This document shows, one piece after another, positions 14,433 to 23,037 of a stretch of 25,057 nucleotides of DNA (the first letter of the stretch is position 1; each line of letters starts with the position of its first letter). The translations under genes and the position numbers were made by a program. The stretch is from Chloroflexota bacterium (GTDB lineage: Bacteria; Chloroflexota; Anaerolineae; Anaerolineales; DRMV01). A model generated the notes under the pieces. The model was not told the origin of the DNA, made no database searches, and saw only the letters and a list, made by a program, of their open reading frames with translations. The stretch lies in NCBI GenBank assembly GCA_013153375.1, contig JAADEN010000214.1, positions 1 to 25,057 of the forward strand, in the 5' to 3' direction.

Positions 14433-14777
14433 TTAGATGTGGGCCACGGCCCCACCGCGGGGCCGCAATTCGCGGTTCAGCCAGGCCAGATACGCGTCCG
14501 ACCCCGCGCTCACGGGCACGGCCAGAATCTCGGGCGTCTCGTAAGGATGCAGGCGGCGCAGCAGAGCCTCCAGGTCGGGGTACAAATCCGCCCGGCTCTT
14601 GAGCAGCAGCAACCACTCCCGGGCCTCTTCCACCGCGCCCTGCCACCAATACACACTCTGCAGCGGGCCGAGCACCTGCGCGCACCCCACCAGCCGGGAA
14701 CCCACCAACGCGCGGGCCAACTCCCGGGCCTGGGCCTCGTCGTCCACCGTGGTGAACACTTGAATGAAGTCGGTCAT
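14433..14777 (-). CDS. cutA: CutA1-type divalent cation tolerance protein
   Basis: A 114-residue protein of the CutA1 family, which forms compact ferredoxin-like trimers and is named after a copper-tolerance phenotype in E. coli; its real biochemical role is unsettled. Family motifs: FIQVFTTVDDEAQARELAR, VGCAQVLGPLQSVYWWQG (Cys32, the usual position for the metal-associated Cys), EAREWLLLLKS and HPYETPEIL (residues 77-85). ATG 14777 is chosen because GGAGG lies 7 nt upstream; an ATG at 14783 would be 1 nt from it. It is divergent from the subtilisin gene and followed on the same strand by the LolA-like gene. It is cytosolic by lack of a signal peptide. Confidence 0.92.
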   Translation of the reverse strand: MTDFIQVFTTVDDEAQARELARALVGSRLVGCAQVLGPLQSVYWWQGAVEEAREWLLLLKSRADLYPDLEALLRRLHPYETPEILAVPVSAGSDAYLAWLNRELRPRGGAVAHI

Positions 14778-14889
14778 GAGCATGCCTCCACCAAGGAAAA
14801 AAGGAAAAGATGAATACAGGTCGCTTTTCTTAAGCCCGGTTTCAAGTGTAACACCACCCCGCAGCCAGGCGTTTAACCTGCCATAGCCC

Positions 14890-14910
14890 GGCCCAGGCCT
14901 GGGTTGGGCC
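14890..14910 (+). other. Palindromic element upstream of the protease gene
   Basis: In the 155-bp divergent gap, CCCAGGCCTGGG (14892-14903) is a perfect 12-bp palindrome. An overlapping stem GGCCCA/TGGGCC spans 14890-14910. It ends 22 bp before the protease ATG and could be an operator or a leader hairpin. No convincing promoter pair was found for either flanking gene. Confidence 0.35.
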
Positions 14911-14932
14911 ATCCCCCATCTTAGGAGGCGTC

Positions 14933-16867
14933 ATGCGCGTCAAGGTTCGTCTTCCCCTCGGCGTGGGCCTGCTGCTGGCCCTGGCAGCGTTGTTGCTGGG
15001 CGTGGGCTCGGCCGGCGCGGCCCCTGCCCAAACCCGCGTGTGGGTCGAGTTCCGCCCCGGCGCCCGCGGCGCGGCCGAACAGGCCCTGCGCGCGGCCGGA
15101 GCCCAGTTCCACTATGCCTTCGACCGCCTCAACGCGTTCGTGGTCACCGTGCCCCAGGCCGCGCTGGAGGGCCTGAGCCACAACCCCAACATTGTGGACA
15201 TCGAAGAGGATGTGCCCCGCTATCTGCTCGGCGCTCCCGCCGCGGCCCCGGCCGCGCTGCCCGCGTCCACCACGGGCCAGACCGTGCCCTACGGCGTGGA
15301 CATGGTCCAGGCCCGGGATGTATGGGACGCGGATCGCGACGGCGTCATTGATAGCGGCGCGCCCACGGGCGCGGGCATCACCGTGTGCATCATCGACACC
15401 GGCCTTTACACCTCCCACGAAGATTTCGCGGGCGTGGACATCGTTGGCGGCTATACGCAGGTGGGCGACCCCTGGGACGAGGACGGCGCGGGCCACGGCA
15501 CTCATGTGGCCGGCACCATCGCCGCGGCCCACAACGACCTGGGCGTCGTGGGCGTGACCCCCGGCGCGGTCTCCCTCTACATCGTCAAAATCTTCGACAA
15601 CGAGGGCAACTGGACCATGTCCTCGGACCTGGTGGATGCCATCTACCGCTGCGCGGACGCGGGCGCGGACATCGTCAGCATGAGCCTGGGCGGCAGCCGC
15701 GCCAACACCAAAGAGGAGCGGGCCTTCAACGACCTCTACAATCAGGGGATCCTCTTCGTCGCGGCCGCGGGCAATGACGGGAACACCGCGTACTCGTACC
15801 CCGCCTCGTACGACGCGGTCATCTCCGTGGCCGCGCTGGACAGCACGGGCACCGTGGCCGACTTCTCCCAGAAAAACGACCAGGTCGAACTCGCCGCGCC
15901 CGGCGTGGATGTGCTCAGCACCGTCCCCTGGATCGACCTCAACACGGTCACCGTGGACGGCGTAACTTACGAGGCCCATCACATTGAGTATTCGGCCCGC
16001 GGCACGGCCAGCGGTCCCCTGGTGGACGGCGGACTGTGCGACAGCGTGGGCAATTGGACCGACGCGGTCGTGCTGTGCGAGCGCGGGGACATCACCTTCT
16101 ACGACAAGGTGAAGAATGTGCAGCAGGGCGGCGGCGTGGCCGCGCTGATCTACAACAACGAACCCGGCAACTTCTACGGCACCCTGGGCGACGGCAACAC
16201 GGCCGACATCATCGCCTTGAGCCTGAGCCAAGAAGACGGCCAATATCTGGTGGACAACAAATTGGGCTTCACGGCCGAAGTGTCCAGCAGCCTGACCAAG
16301 CCGGCCAGCGGCTACGAGGCCTGGAACGGCACTTCCATGGCCACGCCCCATGTGTCCGCGGTGGCCGCGCTGGTGTGGAGCGCGTATCCCAGCCTGAGCA
16401 ACGCGGAGATCCGGGCCGCGCTGGACGCGACGGCCAAGGATCTGGGCGATCCGGGGCGTGACACCGCGTACGGCTACGGCCTGGTGCAGGCCTACGATGC
16501 CATCCAATACCTGAGCAACGACGACGGCGGCGACGATGGCGACGACGGCGGAAGCACCGCCGCGCTCCAGGTCGCGGTTTCCACCGACAAGAGCACCTAC
16601 GCCAACCGCGAAACCGTGACCATCACCGTGACCGTGACCGACGACGGTGGCGCGGCGGTGGAAGGCGCGACGGTGGCCCTCACCATCACCTCCCCGCGCG
16701 GCAGCACCCGCACCGCCAGCGGCACCACCGACGCCAACGGACAATTCACCGTAGCCTACCGCATCAACGCGGCGCGCGACGGCTACGGCACCTACACCGT
16801 GGAAGCCACCGCGACCAAGGACGGCTACACCAGCGGCAGCGGAAGCACCACTTTCACGGTGCAATAA
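14933..16867 (+). CDS. Secreted subtilisin-like serine protease (S8) with PA insert and C-terminal Ig-like domain
   Basis: A 644-residue secreted protease. Order of parts: signal peptide 1-30; inhibitor-type propeptide about 33-100 (AFVVTVPQAALEGL, NPNIVDIEED); S8 catalytic domain about 117-525; a protease-associated (PA) insert about 355-450; an acidic Gly/Asp linker about 529-540; and one Ig-like domain about 545-644. The catalytic triad is complete: Asp155 (VCIIDTGLY), His188 (GHGTHVAGT) and Ser468 (NGTSMATPHVSA), with oxyanion Asn281 (AAAGND). ATG 14933 follows AGGAGG at 4 nt. A strong terminator follows, so it is a separate transcript from the macroglobulin gene despite shared orientation. 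The likely role is extracellular protein degradation; substrate is unknown. No anchor or sorting motif is seen at the C-terminus. Confidence 0.95.
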   Translation: MRVKVRLPLGVGLLLALAALLLGVGSAGAAPAQTRVWVEFRPGARGAAEQALRAAGAQFHYAFDRLNAFVVTVPQAALEGLSHNPNIVDIEEDVPRYLLGAPAAAPAALPASTTGQTVPYGVDMVQARDVWDADRDGVIDSGAPTGAGITVCIIDTGLYTSHEDFAGVDIVGGYTQVGDPWDEDGAGHGTHVAGTIAAAHNDLGVVGVTPGAVSLYIVKIFDNEGNWTMSSDLVDAIYRCADAGADIVSMSLGGSRANTKEERAFNDLYNQGILFVAAAGNDGNTAYSYPASYDAVISVAALDSTGTVADFSQKNDQVELAAPGVDVLSTVPWIDLNTVTVDGVTYEAHHIEYSARGTASGPLVDGGLCDSVGNWTDAVVLCERGDITFYDKVKNVQQGGGVAALIYNNEPGNFYGTLGDGNTADIIALSLSQEDGQYLVDNKLGFTAEVSSSLTKPASGYEAWNGTSMATPHVSAVAALVWSAYPSLSNAEIRAALDATAKDLGDPGRDTAYGYGLVQAYDAIQYLSNDDGGDDGDDGGSTAALQVAVSTDKSTYANRETVTITVTVTDDGGAAVEGATVALTITSPRGSTRTASGTTDANGQFTVAYRINAARDGYGTYTVEATATKDGYTSGSGSTTFTVQ

Positions 16868-16916
16868 CCTCGCGGACTCCTCTCCCTTCCCGGCTCCCCC
16901 GATCGGGGCATCCCTA

Positions 16917-16942
16917 CGGCCCCGGTCGGGGCCTTTCTTTTT
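16917..16942 (+). terminator. Intrinsic terminator of the protease gene
   Basis: GGCCCC (16917-16922) pairs with GGGGCC (16927-16932) across a GGTC loop and is followed by TTTCTTTTTT. A second perfect palindrome, CCCCGATCGGGG (16896-16907), lies just upstream. The remaining gap to 17026 shows only the Shine-Dalgarno of the next gene; no clear promoter was found. Confidence 0.85.
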
Positions 16943-17026
16943 TAAGGATAGGGCCCACCTGTTGCGAGTACACTTATAAGGAAGGAACGGCCCCCTTTGG
17001 GCCTTGTCCCGCCGAGGAGGATACCT

Positions 17027-20000
17027 ATGCGCCGCGCCCTTGCCGCGCTCTTCGGGCTGTTCGCGCTGGTGGGGGTTCTCGGACTCCCCCGCCCGACTCG
17101 GGCCGAACCGCTGACCGTCACGGCCACGCCGGCCGCGAACCTCACCATCGTCCGCCTGAATCCACCGCCCGAGGAGGCCCTGTCCACCCGCCCCACGCTG
17201 CGCATCACCTTCGACCGCGCGCTGGATTCCGAGCAAAACGCGCGCGGCCGGGTGCGCCTGCTCGGGCCCGACGGCGCGGGCGTTCCCCTGATGGTGGAGA
17301 TCGAGACGGACACCCTGGTGGTGCAGCCCAAGTACGCGCTGCATCCCAACAGCACCTATGTCCTCGTGCTGGATGCGGCTCTGCGTGCGGCCGACGGCAG
17401 CACCCTGGGCTATGAGCGGCGCTTCGCCTACGCCACGCAAAACGCGCTGGAAGTGGTGCAGGCCTTCCCCGCACCCGACAGCACCGAGGTGGACCCGCGC
17501 ACCGAGATCACCCTGGTCTTCGACCGCCCTGTGGTGCCCCTGGCCGCGCGCGAGGGCGAGACGCCCCTGCCCTTGCGCTTCGAGCCCGACATCCCCGGCC
17601 AGGGTCGCTGGGTGAGCACTTACATCTATACTTTCACCCCGGCCCAGGACCTGCGCTCGGGCGAGACTTACCATGTAGTCCTGCCCGCCACGGCCATCGC
17701 CGCGCTGGACGGATCCACCCTGACTGGCGACTACGCCTGGTCGTTCCGCGTGACGCCCCTGTATGTCAGCGTGACCGTGTGGGACGGGCCGACGGACGAA
17801 GCCTATCCCGACACGCGGCTGCATCTGGCCTTCAACCGGCCCATGCGCACCGCGGAGGTCGAGGCCGCGCTGCAAATTCAGCCCCAGACGCCCGGCGCCG
17901 CGGTGCCGTCCCTGACCTTCCAGTGGGACGAGGACGGCCGTGAGGCCACGCTGACGCCCCAGGCGCGCTACACCCGCGGCGCAGCCTACGAGGTGCGCCT
18001 CGCCCGCACGGTGCACGCCCGCGACGGCGGCGCGCTGGAGCCCCAAACCCTGCTCACCTTCCAGGTGGCCGGGCCGCTGCGGGTCAAACAAACCTGGCCC
18101 GCGGACGGCGAGCGCCTCACGCGCTTCCAGAGGTGGGGCCAGATCTTCTTCAATGTCCCCCTGGATGCGGACAGCGTGGCCGGGCGGGTGCGCATCACGC
18201 CCCAACTGCCCGACCTCGAGGTTGACGCTCGGGATACCACCCTCTTTTTCGGCCCCCTGGAGCCCGACACGGCCTACACCGTGACCCTCCTGCCCGGCAT
18301 CCGAGATGCATATGGCGAAACCGAACTGACCGAGCCTTACACCTTTTCCTTCACCACCGGCCTGCCCGACGCCAGCCTGCGGGTCTTCTACCCCGCCACG
18401 CCCACCCTGTTCCCCGCAGACGGCGCTCAGCGCTTCTGGATCGAATACACCCACATGGAGACCCTCTCCTTCGAGGTGCGCCGCGTGCCCACCCGGGACT
18501 TCCTCCAAGCCCTGCTTCAGACGGGCTATGGACGGCTCCCGTGCCCCGCGAACGGCGAGATGGTGGGCCAGACCACCTGGGAGGTCGCTGAGGAGAGCCG
18601 CACCACCACGGTGCTGCGCCCTCTGGACCTGACCACCCTGAACGACGGCCAGCCCCTGCCGCCGGGCGCGTACTGCCTGCGGGTGGTGTACAGCCCGGCC
18701 CTTTATGGGGACACCGTCCTCGAACGGCCCTTCGCGGTGGTCACCGACCGGCTGGTGCTCAAAGCCGGGCCGCAAAGCGCGCTGGTGTGGGTGACCGACC
18801 CGGCCACGGGCCAACCGCGCGCCCAGGTCAGCGTCACCCTCTACGGCACGGGCGAAGCGTGGCCCTACGACCACGAGGCGGAAGTGCTCCGCCACGGCGT
18901 GCGCCCCACGGATCAGGATGGGCTGGCCCGCTGGCCCTATCAGGGCCACACGCCCCGCTTCGCGGTGGTGGACGAGGACGGTCGCTTCGGCTTCGTGGAC
19001 GCGGACTGGGGTCCGCCCCAGGTGTACGACATCCCCAGTTTGTACGCGGTGTGGGGCGAAGAGACCCTCACCCGCACCGCGGTGCTCTACACCGACCGCC
19101 CCCTCTACCGGCCCGGCCAGACGGTCTATTTCAAGGGCCTGGTGCGCGACCAGGACGACCTGCGCTACAGCCTGCCCTACGACCTGACCCAGGTGCGGGC
19201 GCGGCTGTACTACGAGGGCCAACTGCTGGACGAGCAAACCCTGCCCCTGAGCGCGTGGGCTACCTTCGACGGCCGCTTCGACCTGGCCGACGCGGCCCGG
19301 CCCGGCCTCTACAGCATCGAGGTCGGCACCCTGGAGCCGCCCACCGCCGAGGACGACGAACCCACCTTCCGCTCCTGGGGCTACGCGTGGTTCCGCGTCG
19401 CCCTGTACCACAAGCCCGTGTTCCAGGTGACCGTCGAGCCCCAGGCCGAGGTCGTGCCCGTGGATCAAACCGTGACCGCGCGGGTGCAGGCCACCTACTA
19501 CGCGGGCGACGCGGTGGCGCATGGGGATGTGACCTGGTGGGCCGAGGCCCGCGCGAGTCGCTTCCGCCCGCCCGCGCGCTACGCGGACTACCGCTTCGAC
19601 TACATTCGCGACGACTTCCCCTGGATCTGCTGGGCCTGCGAGGTCTCCGCGCCCGAGACCAGCACCGAACGCCAACACGCCACCACCGACGCGCAGGGCG
19701 CGTTCACCTTCACCCTCGCGCCCCAGGCCCTGCTCACCGAGTGGGACCCGCGGCAGGATGTGGACCTGCTGCTGCGGGTGGAGGTCACCGACATCGGCGG
19801 CCACACCGCGGAGGGCTCGGCCACGGTGCAGGTGGTCCGCAGCCAGGTCATGCTGGGCCTCAAGGCCGAGGGCTGGCTGCAGCGGGCCGGCGAACCCACG
19901 CGCGTGCACCTCGTCGCGCTGGACCCCGCAGGCCAGCCTCTGCCGCAGCGCACGGTCCAGGTGCAGGTGCTGCGGGAGCAGTGGAACACGGTGCGCCGCC

Positions 20001-22984
20001 AGACCTCCACCGGCCGCTGGCGCTGGGAGTCGGAGATGGAGTTGGTCCCCGTGGACGCGCCCGCGCAGGTGGTGACCGACGCGCAGGGCCGCGCCGCCCT
20101 GATCTTCACGCCGCCCACGGGCGGGCTCTATCGGGTGGTGGTCACCGCCCGAGACGCCGCGGGCCGGGTGCGGGAGGCCGGGCTGCGGCTGTGGGTCGTG
20201 GGCCAGGACGCGCTGCTCTGGCCCTACTCCGACAGCGCGCGGCTGCCCCTCTTCCCGGACCAGGAAACCTACCGCGGGGGCGAGACCGCGCAGGTGCTCG
20301 TGCCGCCGCCCTTTGCCGGGCCGGGAGTGGCCCTGGTCACGCTGGAGCGACAGCATGTGCTGCGGGCCTGGCTGGTGGACCTGGACGGCGGCAACACACT
20401 ACTGGATGTGCCCCTCACTGACGATATGGCCCCCGGCGTGTACCTCACCGTGACCGCGCTGCGTCCGCCGGGCGACGAAACCCCGGCCGATTATCGGGTG
20501 GGCACCCTGTACCTTCCCGTGGATTTGGAGGCCCGCCGCCTGCAGGTCACGGTCACGCCCGACCGCGAGCAGGCCCAGCCCGGCGAGGAGGTCCGCCTGG
20601 TGGTCGAGACCCGCGACGCGCAGGGGCAACCCGTCGCGGCCGAGGTCTCGTTGGCCCTGGTGGACAAAGCCCTGCTCGCCCTGCAGCCCGACACCTTCGA
20701 CCTGCTGCAGGCCCTGTATCCCAAACAGCCGTTGCAAGTACTCACCGCGGTGGACCTGGACGGCGACGCGGGGCAGATGGATCAGCGCCTGGAGGCCGAG
20801 TACGAGGCCGTGGGCGAAGGCATGGGCGGCGGAGGCGGCAAAGGCGCGGACATCTTCGGCATCGTCGCGGTGCGGCGGAATTACCGCGACACCGCGTACT
20901 GGCGGGCTCGGGTGCGCACCGACGCGCAAGGCCGCGCGGAGGTATCCGTCACCCTGCCCGACAACATGACCACCTGGGTGGTGACCGCCCGCGCCCTCAC
21001 TAAGGATACGCGCGCCGGCCAGAGCCGGGCCGAAATCCGGGTCACCCGCCCCTTCTTCGTGCGCCTGCACACGCCCGCGTTCTTCACCGCGGGCGACCGG
21101 GTCACGGTGCAAGCCGTGGTCCACAACACCACCGCCACGGCCCGCACCGCGACGGTCCGCCTGGAGGTGCGCGGCGCGCGGCTGCTCGACGCCGCGGAAC
21201 AAACGGTCGCCGTGCCCGCCCGGGGGCAGGCCGCGGTGCGCTGGACCCTGGACATCCCCGCGGACGGCCAGCGGGTGGACCTGACCGCCTACGCCCAGGC
21301 CGGCGACCTGCGCGACGCGGCCACGCCCGAACTGGCCTTCCTGCCCGGCAACGGGCTGCCCGTGTACGCGTACACCACCGTCGAAGCCGTGGGCGCGGCG
21401 GGCATGCTGGCCCAGGAGGGCCAGCGCACCGAGGTGGTGCGCCCGCCCCAGGAGGCCACCGCCGCGACCCTGCAGTTGACGGTGAACGGCTCTCTGGTGG
21501 CCGACCTGGCCGCGGCCTACCGCGCGCCCAAGGAACCGCGCACCAACTGCGTCGGGCCCTGGGCCGGATACCTGGCCCAGGTCGCGCTGGGCCGCCAGAT
21601 GTGGGACCTGCTCCAGCCCGACGCGACGCCGCCCCTGGACTGGCACGCGGCCCTGGCGCGCGGGGTGCAGCACTTGAGCCTGCAGCAGGACTACTCCGGC
21701 GGCTGGGCCTACTGCCCCGACGCCTACTATGTGGACCCCGCGCTCAGCGCGCGCGTGCTGGCCGCGCTGCTCGACGCGCGGGACGCGGGCGCGGTGGTGG
21801 ACGCCGGGGTCCTGGAGCGGGCCGCGGCCTATCTGGAAGAGCGCCTCTCGGGCGACTGGCTGAAGCGCCACCCCTGGGACGCGGACCTGGCCGCGCTGGC
21901 CGTGCTGGACCTGGCTCGTCTGGAGCGCCCCACCGCGGCGCGCGAACTGCCCAGGCTTCTGGAACGCCCCCACCTCAGCCTGGCGGGCCGGGCCCTGCTG
22001 TTGCAGGCCGCGCTGCGCCTCCAGGTGGACGATCCCTGGCGGGCCGACCTGGTCCGCGCGCTGCGCAACGGGTTGGTCTTCTCGGCCCAGGGCGCGCATT
22101 GGGATACGGACCCCACCGCGGCCTGGCCCTGGAACAACAACCTCAGCCTGACCGCGCTGGCCCTGGACGCCCTCTTGCAGGCCGACCCCACCGCGGACTA
22201 TCTGCACCAGGTCGTGCGCTGGCTCATGACCTACCGGAACGACACGCGGCCCGCCCTGCTGCGCGCGCTGCTGCGCTGGGCCACGGTGCACGACGACGCG
22301 ACGCCGGACTACGCCTACACCGTGACCTTCAACGGCCAGACCGCCGCGCAGGGCCGCATGACCGCGGACAACCGCAGCCAACCCCTGCGCCTGACCTGGG
22401 GCCTGGACGACATGCTGCCCGGCCAGGACAACCCCCTCACCGTGGCCCGGGGGCCGGGCTCGGGCGTGCTCTACTACGCGGCCAGCCTGAGCCTGACCCT
22501 GCCCGCCGCGGACCTGGCCGCGCGCGACGACGGCATCGGCATCCAGCGGGTCTATGTCGCCCCTGCGGACCCCGAGACGCCCCTAACCCAGGCGCGGGTC
22601 GGCGACATCGTGCAGGTGCGGCTCACCGTGTACGCCCGACACGACCAGCGCCAGGTCGTGCTCACCGACTACCTGCCCGCGGGCCTCGAACCCCTGGACC
22701 CCGCGCTCTATCCCGCGTACCGGCCCGAGCGGGCCTTCACCTGGGAGGACTTCTGGAAGCACGGCTGGGGCCTGTGGTACTTCGCCCACCGCGAAGTGCT
22801 CGACGACCGGGTGGTGTTCGTGGCCGACTACCTGCCGCGCGGGGTGTACACCGTGGTGTACTACGCCCGCGTCTCCGTGCCCGGGGACTTCCAGGTCCGG
22901 CCCGCGGAAGTCTTCGCGGCCCAGGAGCCCGACTTGCGCGGTCGCACCTCAGGCGCGTTGTTCACGGTGACGAGGGAGAAGTGA
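17027..22984 (+). CDS. Bacterial alpha-2-macroglobulin-like protein without the thioester motif, 1985 aa
   Basis: A large secreted protein of the alpha-2-macroglobulin (protease-trap) superfamily. Signal peptide 1-26, without a lipobox Cys. Residues about 38-445 hold four Big_5/SbsA-type Ig-like domains (FDRALDS, LVFDRPVV, LAFNRPM, IFFNVPLDADS). Macroglobulin (MG) domains follow, with DRPLYRPGQTVYFKGLVRDQ near 690 and the bait-region-type domain near 1100-1225 (SLALVDKALLAL). A Gly-rich stretch lies near 1262 and the A2M core motif LPDNMTTW near 1310. A helical toroid (thioester-type) domain starts near 1495, and C-terminal MG-like domains follow. Where CxEQ is expected the sequence is NCVGPWAG (Cys1508), so no thioester can form. 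Extra cysteines occur at 868/871 (CWAC) and 1563. ATG 17027 has GAGGAGG at 6 nt. It is followed after 27 bp by pbpC, as in yfhM-pbpC of E. coli. Confidence 0.9.
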   Translation: MRRALAALFGLFALVGVLGLPRPTRAEPLTVTATPAANLTIVRLNPPPEEALSTRPTLRITFDRALDSEQNARGRVRLLGPDGAGVPLMVEIETDTLVVQPKYALHPNSTYVLVLDAALRAADGSTLGYERRFAYATQNALEVVQAFPAPDSTEVDPRTEITLVFDRPVVPLAAREGETPLPLRFEPDIPGQGRWVSTYIYTFTPAQDLRSGETYHVVLPATAIAALDGSTLTGDYAWSFRVTPLYVSVTVWDGPTDEAYPDTRLHLAFNRPMRTAEVEAALQIQPQTPGAAVPSLTFQWDEDGREATLTPQARYTRGAAYEVRLARTVHARDGGALEPQTLLTFQVAGPLRVKQTWPADGERLTRFQRWGQIFFNVPLDADSVAGRVRITPQLPDLEVDARDTTLFFGPLEPDTAYTVTLLPGIRDAYGETELTEPYTFSFTTGLPDASLRVFYPATPTLFPADGAQRFWIEYTHMETLSFEVRRVPTRDFLQALLQTGYGRLPCPANGEMVGQTTWEVAEESRTTTVLRPLDLTTLNDGQPLPPGAYCLRVVYSPALYGDTVLERPFAVVTDRLVLKAGPQSALVWVTDPATGQPRAQVSVTLYGTGEAWPYDHEAEVLRHGVRPTDQDGLARWPYQGHTPRFAVVDEDGRFGFVDADWGPPQVYDIPSLYAVWGEETLTRTAVLYTDRPLYRPGQTVYFKGLVRDQDDLRYSLPYDLTQVRARLYYEGQLLDEQTLPLSAWATFDGRFDLADAARPGLYSIEVGTLEPPTAEDDEPTFRSWGYAWFRVALYHKPVFQVTVEPQAEVVPVDQTVTARVQATYYAGDAVAHGDVTWWAEARASRFRPPARYADYRFDYIRDDFPWICWACEVSAPETSTERQHATTDAQGAFTFTLAPQALLTEWDPRQDVDLLLRVEVTDIGGHTAEGSATVQVVRSQVMLGLKAEGWLQRAGEPTRVHLVALDPAGQPLPQRTVQVQVLREQWNTVRRQTSTGRWRWESEMELVPVDAPAQVVTDAQGRAALIFTPPTGGLYRVVVTARDAAGRVREAGLRLWVVGQDALLWPYSDSARLPLFPDQETYRGGETAQVLVPPPFAGPGVALVTLERQHVLRAWLVDLDGGNTLLDVPLTDDMAPGVYLTVTALRPPGDETPADYRVGTLYLPVDLEARRLQVTVTPDREQAQPGEEVRLVVETRDAQGQPVAAEVSLALVDKALLALQPDTFDLLQALYPKQPLQVLTAVDLDGDAGQMDQRLEAEYEAVGEGMGGGGGKGADIFGIVAVRRNYRDTAYWRARVRTDAQGRAEVSVTLPDNMTTWVVTARALTKDTRAGQSRAEIRVTRPFFVRLHTPAFFTAGDRVTVQAVVHNTTATARTATVRLEVRGARLLDAAEQTVAVPARGQAAVRWTLDIPADGQRVDLTAYAQAGDLRDAATPELAFLPGNGLPVYAYTTVEAVGAAGMLAQEGQRTEVVRPPQEATAATLQLTVNGSLVADLAAAYRAPKEPRTNCVGPWAGYLAQVALGRQMWDLLQPDATPPLDWHAALARGVQHLSLQQDYSGGWAYCPDAYYVDPALSARVLAALLDARDAGAVVDAGVLERAAAYLEERLSGDWLKRHPWDADLAALAVLDLARLERPTAARELPRLLERPHLSLAGRALLLQAALRLQVDDPWRADLVRALRNGLVFSAQGAHWDTDPTAAWPWNNNLSLTALALDALLQADPTADYLHQVVRWLMTYRNDTRPALLRALLRWATVHDDATPDYAYTVTFNGQTAAQGRMTADNRSQPLRLTWGLDDMLPGQDNPLTVARGPGSGVLYYAASLSLTLPAADLAARDDGIGIQRVYVAPADPETPLTQARVGDIVQVRLTVYARHDQRQVVLTDYLPAGLEPLDPALYPAYRPERAFTWEDFWKHGWGLWYFAHREVLDDRVVFVADYLPRGVYTVVYYARVSVPGDFQVRPAEVFAAQEPDLRGRTSGALFTVTREK

Positions 22985-22988
22985 GCGC

Positions 22989-23037
22989 GGTTGGAGGTTG
23001 GTGGTTGGTGGATGGAAGTTCGAGGATGGAAGTTGGC
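22989..23037 (+). repeat. Degenerate heptanucleotide tandem repeat at the macroglobulin-pbpC junction
   Basis: Seven consecutive 7-bp units can be read from 22989: GGTTGGA, GGTTGGT, GGTTGGT, GGATGGA, AGTTCGA, GGATGGA, AGTTGGC. The first four contain eight GG doublets with 1-2 nt loops, a pattern able to form two-layer G-quadruplexes. The array covers the ribosome-binding region and the proposed ATG of pbpC, so a change in copy number would shift the frame or the spacing. Confidence 0.75.

Noticed and set aside
14921..20356. An 1811-codon open frame on the minus strand opposite the protease and macroglobulin genes
   Set aside because: Low-complexity Gly/Arg/Val/His-rich translation with no motif. 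It spans two real genes and the terminator at 16917-16942.
20399..22381. A 660-codon minus-strand frame opposite the macroglobulin
   Set aside because: Shadow translation with no motif; the plus strand carries clear macroglobulin core motifs here.
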